From positions 5,208,001 through 5,272,000 of the forward strand of contig NZ_CP061281.1 in NCBI RefSeq assembly GCF_014621695.1: a DNA stretch of 64,000 nucleotides. The letters run 5' to 3'. This DNA comes from Streptomyces xanthii. Lineage in GTDB: Bacteria > Actinomycetota > Actinomycetes > Streptomycetales > Streptomycetaceae. The notes under the pieces are model-generated. The model was not told where the DNA came from, did no database searches, and saw only the letters and a program-made list of their open reading frames with translations. This document shows positions 8,864 to 18,993 of the stretch, one piece after another (positions within the stretch are counted from its first letter, which is position 1; every line of letters begins with the position of its first letter). Both the position numbers and the translations under genes were made by a program.

Positions 8864-9480
8864 TCCCGCTTTTCCCTCGGGCGCGCTCGGGATTCACGGA
8901 ACTCAGGATGGGTGTGTCAGCCATGGATCCGTCATGGACTTATTGCCGACCTGTCCGGTATCCCGCTTTTCATCCCACTTAAACGGTGCATAACAGTCGT
9001 TACCGCCCTGGCGAGTTGTCGCATTCATCACAGTCGTCCCCGCGGGATCATCGCGGGGATAACGGGCGGTGATCGCGCGACTGTTCCCGGCCGTCGAATT
9101 CTGAGGATTCTCTTTATTTTCCCTGCGGCCACGCCTCGCGTGTGGGTGTGATCACGCCGAGGGGAAAGTGAGGAAATGGCGCGCGAGACCTGGGCGGACC
9201 TGCGGCGGGCGTGCGAGGGGCATGTGTGCACCGCATGTGCCCCATGGAAACGATCAAGCCGATTTCACCGGCGCCCGCACCCCCGCGCCCGGCGCGCCGA
9301 CCACCCCGCCCACGTGCGCTGCTCGTGCGCCCCGGGGGTGTCCGCGCCCCGCGCCCTCACGCGCGCGTGGCCGACGATGCGTCACCGGCCGCATACGGAG
9401 CCCGCGTTGGTGGCACGATGGTTCTGGCGGGGGGTGTGGGGCTGTACCCCCCGGGCCGGGAGAGCGGACCGACCTAGGGT
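8864..9480. other. Long intergenic region, AT-richer in its left half, no supported gene
   Basis: About 8870-9170 is clearly richer in A and T than its surroundings and has no open frame with Streptomyces-like codon use. It probably carries the promoter region of the leftward acyltransferase gene. From 9170 to 9480 the sequence is GC-rich and several overlapping frames are open (9176-9484, 9211-9477), but none has a recognisable product or consistent third-position bias. Confidence 0.6.
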
Positions 9481-9684
9481 GTGATCAGTGTGGCCATTTC
9501 GCTGTCAGTGGTGCTGTTGTTGGCGATCGTCCTCGTCGTGCTGATGCGCGGTGGTTCGATCAAGGCGGGGCCCGCCATAGTGGCGGTCCTCTTCGGCTTC
9601 TTCCTGGCCTCGACCGGAATGGCGCCCGCGATCAACAACTTCCTCAACTCCGTCGCGTCGAGCATCGCCGCGATCAAATTCTGA
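9481..9684 (+). CDS. Small membrane protein, 67 residues, unknown function
   Basis: A very hydrophobic small protein: one membrane segment at about residues 3-21, a short basic loop (RGGSIKAG), a second hydrophobic stretch at about 30-48, then a short polar tail ending AAIKF. The start may be GTG 9481 or GTG 9490; no strong ribosome site precedes either, and CTAGGGT overlaps the region just before it, so translation may be leaderless. It is followed by a hairpin terminator at 9714-9747. The function is not recognised. Proteins of this shape occur widely in Streptomyces, but I cannot name a family with certainty. Confidence 0.7.
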   Translation: MISVAISLSVVLLLAIVLVVLMRGGSIKAGPAIVAVLFGFFLASTGMAPAINNFLNSVASSIAAIKF

Positions 9685-9713
9685 GCGGCCGGACGCCGGG
9701 AGCGAAAAAGCCC

Positions 9714-9747
9714 CCGGCCCGGTCCACCTGGGGTGGATCCGGGCCGG
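9714..9747. terminator. Hairpin terminator between the small membrane protein gene and tRNA-Gly
   Basis: CCGGCCCGGTCCACC pairs with GGTGGATCCGGGCCGG (one bulged base) across a three-base loop. Upstream AAAAAG would give a U-tract for leftward transcripts, so it can serve the tRNA on the minus strand as well as the plus-strand gene. Confidence 0.75.
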
Positions 9748-9761
9748 AGGCCTTGGAAGAG

Positions 9762-9832
9762 AGCGGGCGACGGGAATCGAACCCGCGTAGCTAGTTTGGA
9801 AGACTAGGGCTCTACCATTGAGCTACGCCCGC
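9762..9832 (-). tRNA. tRNA-Gly, anticodon TCC
   Basis: Reading the minus strand, a complete 71-nt cloverleaf: acceptor GCGGGCG/CGCCCGC, D arm GCTCAATGGTAGAGC, anticodon loop CTTCCAA (TCC), and T arm GGGTTCGATTCCC. The discriminator base is T and the 3' CCA is not encoded. Confidence 0.97.
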
Positions 9833-10008
9833 ACGCAGGACACCAGATCGCGGTGACCGCGGTACGCAGGCATCGTAGCGGGTCCCCGGGCCGGACCGCA
9901 CACCCGTATCCGACCCGCGCCGGCCGTCCCGTCCACACCCTGCGTCCCACCCCCTGCAAAGGGGGGAGTAGCACTGCCTGCGGGCATGTACCCTACGTGT
10001 CGCACCGA

Positions 10009-10085
10009 CGGGGTGTGGCGCAGCTTGGTAGCGCGTCCGCTTTGGGAGCGGAAGGCCGTGGGTTCAAATCCCGCCACCCCGACCA
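10009..10085 (+). tRNA. tRNA-Pro, anticodon TGG
   Basis: A complete 77-nt cloverleaf with acceptor CGGGGTG/CACCCCG, anticodon loop TTTGGGA (TGG), T arm GGGTTCAAATCCC and an encoded 3' CCA at 10083-10085. It sits between divergent tRNA-Gly and the trigger factor gene, an arrangement often seen upstream of tig in this genus. Confidence 0.97.
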
Positions 10086-10272
10086 GCGTTCCGGACGGCC
10101 GCCCACCGGCGGCCCCGACGCTCGTCGTCGACTCCGCGGGGCTCCCCAAGATCGCGTTGTGGGTCGACTCCTGCTTGCCGTTACTATGCAAGCTGCGTGC
10201 CCGTGTGTCTCTCAGACCGTGTCTCTTAGACCGGGCAGGAACCCAGAAGTCAGCCCCCAAGGAGACCGAACC

Positions 10273-11649
10273 GTGAAGAGCGCCGTGGAGACCCTGAACC
10301 CGACCCGGGTTCGGCTCAGCATCGAGGTGCCCTTCGAGGAGCTCAAGGACAGCCTCGACGCGGCGTACAAGAAGATCAACCAGCAGGTCACGGTGAAGGG
10401 CTTCCGCAAGGGCAAGATCCCGGCCCGCGTCATCGACCAGCGCTTCGGCCGCGGTGCGGTCCTGGAAGAGGCCGTCAACGACGCGCTTCCGAAGTTCTAC
10501 ACCGAAGCGGTCAACGAGGCGGAGCTCAACGTCCTGGGCCAGCCCGAGGTCGACATCACGGAGCTGAAGGACGGCGAGACGCTGAACTTCACCGCCGAGG
10601 TCGACGTCCGCCCGACCATCGAGATCCCGGACTACTCCGGCATCGAGGTCGAGGTCGACGCGGTCGAGGTCACCGACGAGGACGTCGACAAGTCGGTCGA
10701 GCAGCTCCGTGAGCGCTTCGCCTCCACCTCGCCGGTCGAGCGTGCCGCCGAGGACGGCGACGTCGTGACGATCGACCTCGAGGCCAAGGTCGAGGGCGAG
10801 GTCCTCGAGGACGGGGTCGCCTCCGGCGTCTCCTACACCATCGGCTCGGGCGAGCTGCTGGACGGCATCGACGACGCCGTGAAGGGCCTGGAGGCCGGTG
10901 GCGAGGCCACCTTCACCTCCGAGCTCAAGGGTGGCTCCGCCGAGGGCAAGGAGGCCGAGGTCACCGTCAAGGTCACCCAGGTCGCCGCCCGTGAGCTCCC
11001 GGCCCTGGACGACGACTTCGCCCAGCTCGCCTCGGAGTTCGACACCCTCGACGAGCTGAAGGCCGACAGCCGCAAGCGCCTCGAGAACATGAAGCAGTAC
11101 GACCAGGCCACCCAGGCCCAGGAGCGCGTCCTCGAGAAGCTGCTCGAGCTGGTCGAGGTCCCGGTCCCCGAGAAGCTGCTCGAGGACGAGGTCCAGACCC
11201 GCAAGCACAACCTCGAGCACCACCAGCTCGGCCAGATGGGCCTCGACCTCGAGAAGTACCTCGAGATCCAGGGCAAGTCGGTCGAGGAGTTCGACGCCGA
11301 GACGCGCGAGCAGGCCGTCAAGGGCATCAAGACGCAGTTCGTCCTCGACGAGCTCGTCAACAAGGAGAAGCTGAACGTCAACCAGGAGGAGCTCACCGAG
11401 CACCTCATGCGTCGCGCCGCTTCCTCCGGCATGTCCCCCGACCAGTTCGCCCAGGCCGTCGTCGAGGGCGGCCAGGTCCCGATGCTGGTCGGCGAGGTCG
11501 CCCGCGGCAAGGCCCTCGCGGTCGTCGTCGAGGCCGCCACGGTCAAGGACACCAACGGTGAGGTCGTCGACCTCGAGGACGACGAGGACGAGATCGCCGA
11601 GTCCGTCGTCGCCGACGCCGAGGGCTCCGAGGAGTCCACGGAGGCCTGA
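10273..11649 (+). CDS. tig: Trigger factor, ribosome-associated chaperone and prolyl isomerase
   Basis: Binds ribosomal protein L23 at the exit tunnel and shields nascent chains; cytosolic. 458 residues. The ribosome-docking loop GFRKGKIP is at residues 43-50. A PPIase (FKBP-like) domain follows at about 155-245 ([16 protein letters not shown]...), then the helical C-terminal substrate-binding domain. A strongly acidic tail ([13 protein letters not shown] onward) is typical of actinobacteria. GTG 10273 is chosen because AAGGAG lies eight bases upstream and the protein then aligns with the normal N-terminus; the frame is open further upstream but overlaps tRNA-Pro. It precedes clpP1, placing folding and degradation functions together. 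Confidence 0.98.
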   Translation: MKSAVETLNPTRVRLSIEVPFEELKDSLDAAYKKINQQVTVKGFRKGKIPARVIDQRFGRGAVLEEAVNDALPKFYTEAVNEAELNVLGQPEVDITELKDGETLNFTAEVDVRPTIEIPDYSGIEVEVDAVEVTDEDVDKSVEQLRERFASTSPVERAAEDGDVVTIDLEAKVEGEVLEDGVASGVSYTIGSGELLDGIDDAVKGLEAGGEATFTSELKGGSAEGKEAEVTVKVTQVAARELPALDDDFAQLASEFDTLDELKADSRKRLENMKQYDQATQAQERVLEKLLELVEVPVPEKLLEDEVQTRKHNLEHHQLGQMGLDLEKYLEIQGKSVEEFDAETREQAVKGIKTQFVLDELVNKEKLNVNQEELTEHLMRRAASSGMSPDQFAQAVVEGGQVPMLVGEVARGKALAVVVEAATVKDTNGEVVDLEDDEDEIAESVVADAEGSEESTEA

Positions 11650-11666
11650 TCTCCGTAGCACCACCA

Positions 11667-11703
11667 CAGCAGGCCCCCGGGACCCCGTCCCGGGGGCCTG
11701 CTG
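11667..11703. terminator. Strong hairpin terminator after tig
   Basis: A perfect 17-bp inverted repeat (CAGCAGGCCCCCGGGAC / its complement) with a three-base loop, starting 17 bases after the tig stop. No U-tract follows, which is usual for Streptomyces terminators. Confidence 0.85.
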
Positions 11704-12138
11704 CACCCCAGCGCCCCGAGACGGCACCCACGCAGCGACTCCGTCGCGGGGCGAGACCGGCAGCCCTTCGGGGTCGGCCGGTAACTCTCTGGGGGCGCGA
11801 CCGGTGGTCCTCTGGGGGCGCACGGAGTGTGCCCTTCAGGGGCGCGGGGAACTGCGCGACCAGCCACGTACGAGCCGCACCCGCCACGCGACCGCCGACG
11901 GCAGACGCGACCGCGCCCCCGGTAGGGGCCCGATCGCAACCCCGGCCGAGTCATACCCCCCGCACCCCAGCGGAGCGCATGCGCTCACAGCGAACAGTTC
12001 CATTCCCGGGATTCCCCGGAGGGGCCCGCGCGTTAGGGTCCATGAATACGAGGGCAGGGGAGTCCCCGAGCGAGGGCCCCGGCCTCAGTTAGAGACGCGA
12101 GACGGCGCGCTAGCCGTCAGAGACGAGCAGGTGGATAC
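11704..12138. other. tig-clpP1 intergenic region with one arm of the dispersed repeat and the clpP1 control region
   Basis: No gene is seen. The left part is GC-rich and carries a single arm of the dispersed palindrome family (11837-11860, inverted orientation only) next to short degenerate GGGGGCGC repeats. The right part contains the putative ClgR site and the clpP1 leader. Confidence 0.7.
11980..11996. promoter_or_regulatory. Putative ClgR operator upstream of clpP1
   Basis: The stretch TGCGCTCACAGCGAACA contains the dyad CGCT-CAC-AGCG. It matches what I recall of the operator of ClgR, the regulator that activates clpP1P2 and other protease genes in Streptomyces. It lies about 145 bp before the clpP1 start. 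Assignment rests on the motif and position only. Confidence 0.6.
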
Positions 12139-12756
12139 GTGACGATTCAGATGCCTTCCGCCGCCGGCGAGCCGTCCATCGGTGGTGGCCTCGGCGACCA
12201 TGTCTACAACCGGCTGCTCGGCGAGCGAATCGTCTTCCTCGGCCAGCAGGTCGACGACGACATCGCCAACAAGATCACCGCGCAGATGCTCCTCCTGGCC
12301 GCGGACCCGGAGAAGGACATCTACCTCTACATCAACAGCCCCGGCGGCTCGGTGACGGCCGGCATGGCGATCTACGACACCATGCAGTACATCCCGAACG
12401 ACGTGGTCACGATCGGTATGGGCATGGCGGCCTCCATGGGCCAGTTCCTGCTCACCGGCGGCACGGCGGGCAAGCGCTTCGCGCTCCCGAACACCGACAT
12501 CCTGATGCACCAGGGCTCCGCCGGCATCGGCGGCACGGCCTCCGACGTCAAGATCCAGGCCGAGTACCTGCTGCGCACGAAGCAGCGCATGGCGCGGATC
12601 ACGGCCCAGCACTCCGGCCAGACCGTCGAGACGATCATCCGTGACGGCGACCGCGACCGCTGGTACACCGCCGAGGAGGCCAAGGAGTACGGCCTCATCG
12701 ACGAGATCATCACTGCCGCTACGGGTGTTCCGGGCGGCGGCGGCACGGGCGCCTGA
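12139..12756 (+). CDS. clpP1: ATP-dependent Clp protease proteolytic subunit 1
   Basis: Serine peptidase ring subunit that degrades unfolded and tagged proteins together with ClpX or ClpC. 205 residues. Catalytic Ser99 sits in MGMAASMG, His124 in ILMHQGSAG, and the acidic residue in the [10 protein letters not shown] segment near 169-173. [10 protein letters not shown] is at 66-75. The start GTG is preceded by AGGTGG. The C-terminal Gly-rich tail ([10 protein letters not shown]) is typical of Streptomyces ClpP1. It is followed 65 bp later by clpP2, so the two make one transcription unit and very likely one mixed protease complex. Confidence 0.97.
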   Translation: MTIQMPSAAGEPSIGGGLGDHVYNRLLGERIVFLGQQVDDDIANKITAQMLLLAADPEKDIYLYINSPGGSVTAGMAIYDTMQYIPNDVVTIGMGMAASMGQFLLTGGTAGKRFALPNTDILMHQGSAGIGGTASDVKIQAEYLLRTKQRMARITAQHSGQTVETIIRDGDRDRWYTAEEAKEYGLIDEIITAATGVPGGGGTGA

Positions 12757-12821
12757 TCCCCGCGATCAGCACCGGCCGACCCAGCCCACTGCTTCCTTCA
12801 CCAGGACGGAACACCGCCATC

Positions 12822-13481
12822 ATGAACAACATCCCCGGCAGCGGCCTCTACACGGGCCCGCAGGTCGACAACCGCTACGTGATCCCGCGCTTCGTCGAGC
12901 GCACCTCGCAGGGCGTGCGCGAGTACGACCCGTACGCGAAGCTCTTCGAGGAGCGCGTGATCTTCCTCGGCGTGCAGATCGACGACGCGTCGGCCAACGA
13001 CGTCATGGCGCAGCTGCTGTGCCTGGAGTCGATGGACCCGGACCGCGACATCTCCATCTACATCAACAGCCCCGGTGGCTCGTTCACGGCCCTCACGGCC
13101 ATCTACGACACGATGCAGTTCGTGAAGCCGGACATCCAGACGGTCTGCATGGGCCAGGCGTCCTCCGCGGCCGCCGTGCTCCTCGCCGCCGGCACCCCGG
13201 GCAAGCGCATGGCCCTGCCGAACGCGCGCGTGCTGATCCACCAGCCCTCCGGCGGCACCGGCCGTGAGCAGCTCTCCGACCTGGAGATCGCGGCCAACGA
13301 GATCCTCCGGATGCGTACGCAGCTGGAGGAGATGCTGGCCAAGCACTCGACGACGCCGATCGAGAAGATCCGCGACGACATCGAGCGCGACAAGATCCTC
13401 ACGGCCGAGGACGCCCTCGCGTACGGCCTGATCGACCAGATCATCTCGACGCGCAAGATGAACAACGAAGCGATCGCGTAA
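12822..13481 (+). CDS. clpP2: ATP-dependent Clp protease proteolytic subunit 2
   Basis: Second ClpP paralogue, 219 residues. The catalytic Ser115 is in [10 protein letters not shown] and His140 in VLIHQPSGG, with [10 protein letters not shown] at 82-91. The N-terminal 40 residues ([20 protein letters not shown]) include the pro-peptide region expected to be processed. ATG 12822 is preceded by CAGGACGG. In actinobacteria ClpP1 and ClpP2 usually form a hetero-tetradecamer, with ClpX docking mainly on one ring; this follows from the family, not from this sequence. Confidence 0.97.
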   Translation: MNNIPGSGLYTGPQVDNRYVIPRFVERTSQGVREYDPYAKLFEERVIFLGVQIDDASANDVMAQLLCLESMDPDRDISIYINSPGGSFTALTAIYDTMQFVKPDIQTVCMGQASSAAAVLLAAGTPGKRMALPNARVLIHQPSGGTGREQLSDLEIAANEILRMRTQLEEMLAKHSTTPIEKIRDDIERDKILTAEDALAYGLIDQIISTRKMNNEAIA

Positions 13482-13636
13482 CAGCACGCTGTATCGTCTG
13501 CCGTTCCCCGGCACGGTTCACGTCGAAGTGAACCGTGCCAAGGGGGGCCCGAACGGGGGGCCCGGCAAGGTACCGTCGGATACAGGCACCAGGAGCCGCT
13601 GAACGTGGCGTCTCCCAGGCGAAGGGGAAGCACCTC

Positions 13637-14923
13637 GTGGCACGCATCGGTGACGGCGGCGATCTGCTCAAGTGCTCGTTCTGCGGAAAGAGCCAGAAGC
13701 AGGTCAAGAAGCTCATCGCAGGCCCCGGTGTGTACATCTGCGACGAGTGCATCGACCTCTGCAACGAGATCATCGAGGAAGAGCTCGCGGAGACGAGCGA
13801 GGTGCGCTGGGAGGAACTGCCCAAGCCTCGCGAGATCTACGAGTTCCTCGAGAGCTACGTCGTGGGCCAGGAAGCCGCCAAGAAGGCGCTCTCCGTGGCC
13901 GTGTACAACCATTACAAGCGCGTCCAGGCCGGCGAGAACGGCGGAGCGCAGGGCCGTGACGACGCGATCGAACTCGCGAAGTCCAACATCCTGCTCCTCG
14001 GCCCCACCGGCTCGGGCAAGACACTCCTCGCCCAGACGCTGGCGCGCATGCTGAACGTCCCGTTCGCGATCGCCGACGCCACCGCCCTCACGGAGGCGGG
14101 CTACGTCGGCGAGGACGTCGAGAACATCCTGCTGAAGCTGATCCAGGCCGCGGACTACGACGTCAAGAAGGCCGAGACCGGGATCATCTACATCGACGAG
14201 ATCGACAAGGTCGCGCGGAAGAGCGAGAACCCTTCCATCACCCGTGACGTGTCGGGCGAGGGTGTCCAGCAGGCCCTCCTGAAGATCCTCGAAGGCACGA
14301 CGGCGTCCGTGCCCCCGCAGGGCGGCCGCAAGCACCCGCACCAGGAGTTCATCCAGATCGACACGACGAACGTCCTGTTCATCGTGGGCGGCGCGTTCGC
14401 CGGTCTGGAGAAGATCATCGAGTCGCGGGCCGGCGCCAAGGGCATCGGCTTCGGCGCGACGATCCACTCCAAGCGCGAGCTGGAGGAGAAGGACCAGTTC
14501 CAGGAGGTCATGCCGGAGGACCTGGTGAAGTTCGGGATGATCCCCGAGTTCATCGGCCGCCTCCCGGTCATCACCTCGGTCCACAACCTGGACCGCGAGG
14601 CCCTGCTCCAGATCCTCGTCGAGCCGCGCAACGCGCTGGTGAAGCAGTACCAGCGCCTCTTCGAACTCGACGGAGTGGAGCTGGACTTCGAGCGCGAGGC
14701 CCTCGAGGCCATCGCCGACCAGGCCATCCTGCGCCGCACCGGCGCCCGAGGCCTGCGCGCCATCATGGAAGAGGTCCTCCAGTCGGTGATGTACGAGGTC
14801 CCGTCCCGCAAGGACGTGGCCCGAGTCGTCATCACGGCGGAAGCGGTCCACTCGAACGTGAACCCGACCCTGATCCCGCGCGACGCCCGCGGCACGGGCA
14901 ACGGCGAGCAGAAGTCGGCGTAG
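13637..14923 (+). CDS. clpX: ATP-dependent Clp protease ATP-binding subunit ClpX
   Basis: AAA+ unfoldase that recognises substrates and threads them into ClpP. 428 residues from GTG 13637, the normal length; the open frame extends upstream, but those codons are not conserved ClpX sequence. The N-terminal C4 zinc-binding domain has Cys13, Cys16, Cys35 and Cys38. Walker A GPTGSGKT is at 122-129, with Walker B IIYIDEID near 185. VGRL-type sensor and arginine residues follow, and the C-terminal D2 small domain is complete. It lies 155 bp downstream of clpP2 on the same strand and is closed by the terminator at 14953-14992. Confidence 0.97.
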   Translation: MARIGDGGDLLKCSFCGKSQKQVKKLIAGPGVYICDECIDLCNEIIEEELAETSEVRWEELPKPREIYEFLESYVVGQEAAKKALSVAVYNHYKRVQAGENGGAQGRDDAIELAKSNILLLGPTGSGKTLLAQTLARMLNVPFAIADATALTEAGYVGEDVENILLKLIQAADYDVKKAETGIIYIDEIDKVARKSENPSITRDVSGEGVQQALLKILEGTTASVPPQGGRKHPHQEFIQIDTTNVLFIVGGAFAGLEKIIESRAGAKGIGFGATIHSKRELEEKDQFQEVMPEDLVKFGMIPEFIGRLPVITSVHNLDREALLQILVEPRNALVKQYQRLFELDGVELDFEREALEAIADQAILRRTGARGLRAIMEEVLQSVMYEVPSRKDVARVVITAEAVHSNVNPTLIPRDARGTGNGEQKSA

Positions 14924-14952
14924 CCGCACGGCGGTTGGCGCGAGCTGACAAG

Positions 14953-14992
14953 GAGAGGGGCCCCGGTCGGTTGTCCGACCGGGGCCCCTCTC
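14953..14992. terminator. Bidirectional hairpin terminator between clpX and the convergent gene
   Basis: A perfect 18-bp stem (GAGAGGGGCCCCGGTCGG and complement) around a TTGT loop, placed between two convergent genes. Confidence 0.92.
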
Positions 14993-15014
14993 GTCACGTT
15001 TCCGTCGGCGTGCG

Positions 15015-15953
15015 TCAGGCCTTGACGCGGACCTCGGTGCGGAGCTTGACCGTGATGTCGGAGGCGGCCTTCAGGTCGGGGGACTTGCCCGCGAGCATGT
15101 CGGCGATCTCGATCGGGACGACCATCGCGACGGTGCTGTGGTCACCCCAGATGCAGACCGGCATGTTGAACGCCTTCGGGCCCTTGGTGGCCGTGGAGGG
15201 GTTCTTGCTCTCGATCTTGACCTCCTGGCACTTCAGCACGAAGTCGTCCGTGCTGTAGTCGGTGGGGTCACCGATGAGCGTGCCCTTGGTGTCGCCGCTC
15301 TCGTCCTTGGCGGCGTTGTCCGCGGCCTTGGCGAACATACCGTCGACGAGCTTCGACGGGTCGTCGATCTCGCCGTAGGCGCCCTGGAACTGCAGCGCCT
15401 TGCCGCCCAGCGGGTTGGACGTGTCCTTGACCTCGTAGGAGGCGTTGACGGGCGTGCCGTTCTTCAGGCCGTCCTTCTCCGCGTCCTTCATGTCCTGGTC
15501 GTCGAAGCCGCCGCTGGAGGACTCGCTCGCGTTCTTCTTGTACTCGCCGAGCACCGTGGCCGGCGTCGTCAGCTTGTGGGCGCCGTCATCGGCGACCGAG
15601 GCGCCACCGCCGCCGAAGACGAAGTACGCGCCGACGCCGAGCGCGGCCACGACCGCCACGGCGCCGATGATGAGGCCGGTCTTCTTGCCGCCGCCACCGG
15701 CCGGCGGGGCCGGCGGGTACTGGCCGCCGTACGGGGCCTGGGGCTGCTGGCCGTAGGGGCCGGGCTGCTGCGGCTGGCTGTAGCCGCCCTGCTGCGGCGG
15801 GACACCCTGGGGAGCCTGCTGGGGGTAGCCGTAGCCGGGCTGCGGCGCCTGGGGCTGCTGGCCGTACGGTCCCGGCTGCTGCGGCTGCTGGCCGTAGGGC
15901 CCGGGCTGCTGGGGCTGCTGGCCTCCGTACGGGCCCGGCTGGTTGTAGCTCAT
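15015..15953 (-). CDS. Pro/Gln/Gly-rich single-pass membrane protein, unknown function
   Basis: 312 residues from ATG 15953, which has GGGAGGG about ten bases upstream; the open frame continues upstream without coding character. Residues 1-87 are a low-complexity cytosolic tail made of QPGPYGQQPQ-type repeats, as in many actinobacterial envelope proteins. A single membrane segment lies at about 92-113, followed by an extracellular domain of about 200 residues with two cysteines (LKCQE and MPVCIWGD) that probably form a disulfide. The extracellular part ends VTVKLRTEVRVKA-like and resembles conserved Streptomyces proteins of unknown role. Convergent with clpX, divergent from valS. Confidence 0.85.
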   Translation of the reverse strand: MSYNQPGPYGGQQPQQPGPYGQQPQQPGPYGQQPQAPQPGYGYPQQAPQGVPPQQGGYSQPQQPGPYGQQPQAPYGGQYPPAPPAGGGGKKTGLIIGAVAVVAALGVGAYFVFGGGGASVADDGAHKLTTPATVLGEYKKNASESSSGGFDDQDMKDAEKDGLKNGTPVNASYEVKDTSNPLGGKALQFQGAYGEIDDPSKLVDGMFAKAADNAAKDESGDTKGTLIGDPTDYSTDDFVLKCQEVKIESKNPSTATKGPKAFNMPVCIWGDHSTVAMVVPIEIADMLAGKSPDLKAASDITVKLRTEVRVKA

Positions 15954-16293
15954 TACTGGGGTTCCCTCCCGCTGTTTATCTGCTCCCGACATCCTGACGT
16001 ACGCACGTGCGGATCGGGCCCTCGGTTTCGGGTTCGGAGCCAAGCTGATACGAACGGGTGGCGCCCGGGGCGGCCGCGTGCTGCGGTGACCTGTTCGAAT
16101 GTTCTGCCGCCAACACCCATGCGGGCCGCGGTGCTTGGAGCGGCTGCGTACGGCGACTTTCGAACAGCTGGGTGGGGTGAGGCGCGCGCCGCGGAGGCCG
16201 CCCGGCGACGATGTGAAGGAACTGTGGCGCTTGCCGCGCGCCCCGGGGAAAACCCGGGACACAGGCACTCCGGAACCCCTCTAAACTGACCCC
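15954..16293. promoter_or_regulatory. Divergent promoter region between the Pro/Gln-rich protein gene and valS
   Basis: 340 bp without a gene, with a few AT-richer patches (16020-16060, 16095-16170). No T-box elements (specifier stem, TGGN bulge with the conserved flanking sequence) were found upstream of valS. The promoters themselves cannot be fixed by eye. Confidence 0.5.
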
Positions 16294-18915
16294 GTGACCG
16301 AGAACACTCAGCAGCAGACAGCGCCCACCTCCGAACTGCCGACCCAGTACGCGCCGGCCGAGGTAGAGGGGCCGCTGTACGAGCGCTGGGTAGAGCGTGG
16401 GTACTTCGAGGCGGACGCGAAGAGCGAGAAGCCGGCGTACACCATCGTCATCCCGCCGCCGAACGTCACGGGCTCGCTCCACCTGGGCCACGCCTTCGAG
16501 CACACGCTGATCGACGCCCTCACCCGCCGCAAGCGCATGCAGGGCTACGAGACGCTGTGGCAGCCGGGCATGGACCACGCCGGTATCGCCACGCAGAACG
16601 TCGTGGAGCGCGAGCTCGCCAAGGAGGGCAAGTCCCGCCACGACCTGGGCCGCGCGGCGTTCGTCGAGCGCGTGTGGGAGTGGAAGGCCGAGTCCGGCGG
16701 TCAGATCGCCGGCCAGATGCGCCGTCTCGGCGAGGGCCTGGCGTGGAGCCGCGACCGCTTCACCATGGACGAGGGCCTGTCCCGCGCCGTCCAGACCGTC
16801 TTCAAGAAGATGTTCGACGACGGCCTGATCTACCGCGCCGAGCGCATCATCAACTGGTGCCCGCGCTGTCTGACAGCCATCTCCGACATCGAGGTCGACT
16901 ACCAGGACGACGACGGCGAGCTCGTCTCCATGAAGTACGGCGAGGGTGACGACACCATCGTCGTCGCCACGACCCGCGCGGAGACGATGCTCGGCGACAC
17001 CGCCGTCGCCGTCCACCCCGACGACGAGCGCTACGCCCACCTCATCGGCAAGCAGATCAAGCTGCCGCTCACCGACCGGTCCATCCCGGTCGTCGCCGAC
17101 ACGCACGTCGACCCGGAGTTCGGCACCGGCGCCGTCAAGGTGACCCCGGCGCACGACCCGAACGACTTCGCGATCGGCCAGCGTCACGACCTCGAGGCCA
17201 TCGAGGTCCTCGACGAGCGCGGCGTGATCACCGCCCACGGCCCCTTCCAGGGCCTGGACCGCTTCGAGGCCCGCTCCGCGATCGTCGCCGCCCTGCGCGC
17301 CGAGGGCCGGATCGTCGCCGAGAAGCGCCCCTACGTCCACTCCGTCGGCCACTGCTCGCGCTGCAAGACGACGCTGGAGCCGCGTCTGTCCCTGCAGTGG
17401 TGGGTCAAGGTCGAGACCCTCGCCAAGGCCGCGGGCGACGCGGTCCGCGACGGCCGGGTGAACATCCACCCGGCGGACATGTCGCAGCGCTACTTCGACT
17501 GGGTCGACAACCTGAACGACTGGTGCATCTCGCGCCAGCTGTGGTGGGGCCACCGCATCCCCGTCTGGCACGGCCCCGACGGCGAACTGGTCTGCGTCGG
17601 CCCCGACGAGGAGCCGCCCACGGGCGAGGGCTGGAAGCAGGACACCGACGTCCTCGACACGTGGTTCTCCTCCGGCCTGTGGCCGTTCTCCACGCTCGGC
17701 TGGCCCGAGCAGACCCCGGACCTGGAGAAGTTCTACCCGAACTCGGTCCTGGTCACGGGCTACGACCTGATGTTCTTCTGGGTCGCCCGCATGATGATGT
17801 TCGGTCTCTACGCGATGGACGGCCAGCCGCCGTTCCGCACGATCGCGTTCCACGGCATGGTCCGTGACGAGAACGGCAAGAAGATGTCGAAGTCGTTCGG
17901 CAACGTCGTGAACCCGCTGGACTGGATGGACAAGTACGGCTCCGACGCCCTGCGCTTCACCCTGGCCAGGGGCGCCAACCCTGGCATCGACGTCCCGATC
18001 GGCGAGGACTGGGTCCAGGCCTCCCGCAACTTCGCCAACAAGATCTGGAACGCGACCCGCTTCGCGCTCATGAACGGCGCGACGGTCGAGGGCCCGCTGC
18101 CCGAGCCCGAGCAGATGTCGGCGACCGACCGCTGGATCCTGTCGCGGCTCAACAAGACGGTGGCCGAGGTCGACGGCCTCTACGACGACTACCAGTTCGC
18201 CAAGCTCAGCGACGCGCTCTACCACTACGCGTGGGACGAGGTCTTCGACTGGTACGTCGAGCTGTCGAAGACGACGTTCATGGCGGGCGGCGAGCAGGCC
18301 AAGGTGTCCGGCCGGGTCCTCGGTGAGGTCCTCGACGTGACGCTGCGCCTGCTGCACCCGATCGTCCCGTTCGTCACGGAGACCCTGTGGACGACGCTGA
18401 CGGGCGGCGAGACGGTCGTCCTGGCCGACTGGCCGAAGGACTCCGGCTTCCGTGACGAGGCGGCGGAGAAGGAGATCGAGACGATCCAGCAGGTCGTCGT
18501 CGAGGTCCGCCGCTTCAAGGCCGAGCAGGGCCTCAAGGCCGGCCAGAAGGTCCCGGCCCGCCTCGCCCTGGAGGGCAGCGCCCTCGCCGCGCACGAGGCC
18601 GCCATCCGCCAGCTGCTGAAGCTGCAGCCGGAGGGCGACGCGTTCGCCGCCAGCGCCACGCTGCCGGTGGCCGGGGTCGAGGTCGCCCTCGACCTGTCGG
18701 GCGCGATCGACGTGGCCGCCGAGCGCAAGCGCCTCGCCAAGGACCTCGCCGCCGCCGAGAAGGACAAGGCCGCGGCCGAGGGCAAGCTGGGCAACGAGGC
18801 GTTCCTCGCCAAGGCTCCGGACAACGTCGTGGACAAGATCAAGGGCCGCCTGGCCAAGGCGGACGAGGACATCGCCCGCATCCAGGCCCAGCTGGACCGC
18901 CTCCCGCAGGCGTGA
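16294..18915 (+). CDS. valS: Valyl-tRNA synthetase
   Basis: Class I aminoacyl-tRNA synthetase charging tRNA-Val; cytosolic. 873 residues, typical. The HIGH motif appears as HLGH at 63-66 within [17 protein letters not shown]. The editing domain (CP1) occupies about 200-330, with the [17 protein letters not shown] segment. The KMSKS motif appears intact in [10 protein letters not shown] near 528-537. The anticodon-binding helical domain and C-terminal coiled-coil arm (about 805-870, rich in Lys, Glu and Ala) are present. The start is GTG 16294. A hairpin terminator follows at 18939-18974. Confidence 0.98.
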   Translation: MTENTQQQTAPTSELPTQYAPAEVEGPLYERWVERGYFEADAKSEKPAYTIVIPPPNVTGSLHLGHAFEHTLIDALTRRKRMQGYETLWQPGMDHAGIATQNVVERELAKEGKSRHDLGRAAFVERVWEWKAESGGQIAGQMRRLGEGLAWSRDRFTMDEGLSRAVQTVFKKMFDDGLIYRAERIINWCPRCLTAISDIEVDYQDDDGELVSMKYGEGDDTIVVATTRAETMLGDTAVAVHPDDERYAHLIGKQIKLPLTDRSIPVVADTHVDPEFGTGAVKVTPAHDPNDFAIGQRHDLEAIEVLDERGVITAHGPFQGLDRFEARSAIVAALRAEGRIVAEKRPYVHSVGHCSRCKTTLEPRLSLQWWVKVETLAKAAGDAVRDGRVNIHPADMSQRYFDWVDNLNDWCISRQLWWGHRIPVWHGPDGELVCVGPDEEPPTGEGWKQDTDVLDTWFSSGLWPFSTLGWPEQTPDLEKFYPNSVLVTGYDLMFFWVARMMMFGLYAMDGQPPFRTIAFHGMVRDENGKKMSKSFGNVVNPLDWMDKYGSDALRFTLARGANPGIDVPIGEDWVQASRNFANKIWNATRFALMNGATVEGPLPEPEQMSATDRWILSRLNKTVAEVDGLYDDYQFAKLSDALYHYAWDEVFDWYVELSKTTFMAGGEQAKVSGRVLGEVLDVTLRLLHPIVPFVTETLWTTLTGGETVVLADWPKDSGFRDEAAEKEIETIQQVVVEVRRFKAEQGLKAGQKVPARLALEGSALAAHEAAIRQLLKLQPEGDAFAASATLPVAGVEVALDLSGAIDVAAERKRLAKDLAAAEKDKAAAEGKLGNEAFLAKAPDNVVDKIKGRLAKADEDIARIQAQLDRLPQA

Positions 18916-18938
18916 CCTGACCGACCCGCACGACGGCC

Positions 18939-18974
18939 GAAGGCCCCCGGAACCGATGGGTTCCGGGGGCCTTC
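18939..18974. terminator. Bidirectional hairpin terminator after valS
   Basis: A perfect 16-bp inverted repeat GAAGGCCCCCGGAACC with a GATG loop, located between valS and the convergent small gene. Confidence 0.9.
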
Positions 18975-18993
18975 TCCGTGGGGCGGGCGGCGG

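Noticed and set aside
9176..9484. Possible 102-residue gene, with a GAGGAA near its ATG
   Set aside because: The ribosome site is too close, codon use becomes irregular after about 20 codons, and two other frames are equally open.
9762..10085. Integrated element using the tRNA-Gly or tRNA-Pro gene as attachment site
   Set aside because: No integrase gene and no duplicated 3' tRNA end were found nearby; flanking genes are housekeeping.
15954..16293. T-box riboswitch upstream of valS
   Set aside because: No conserved T-box sequence, specifier loop or antiterminator was found; actinobacterial T-boxes are mostly on ileS.
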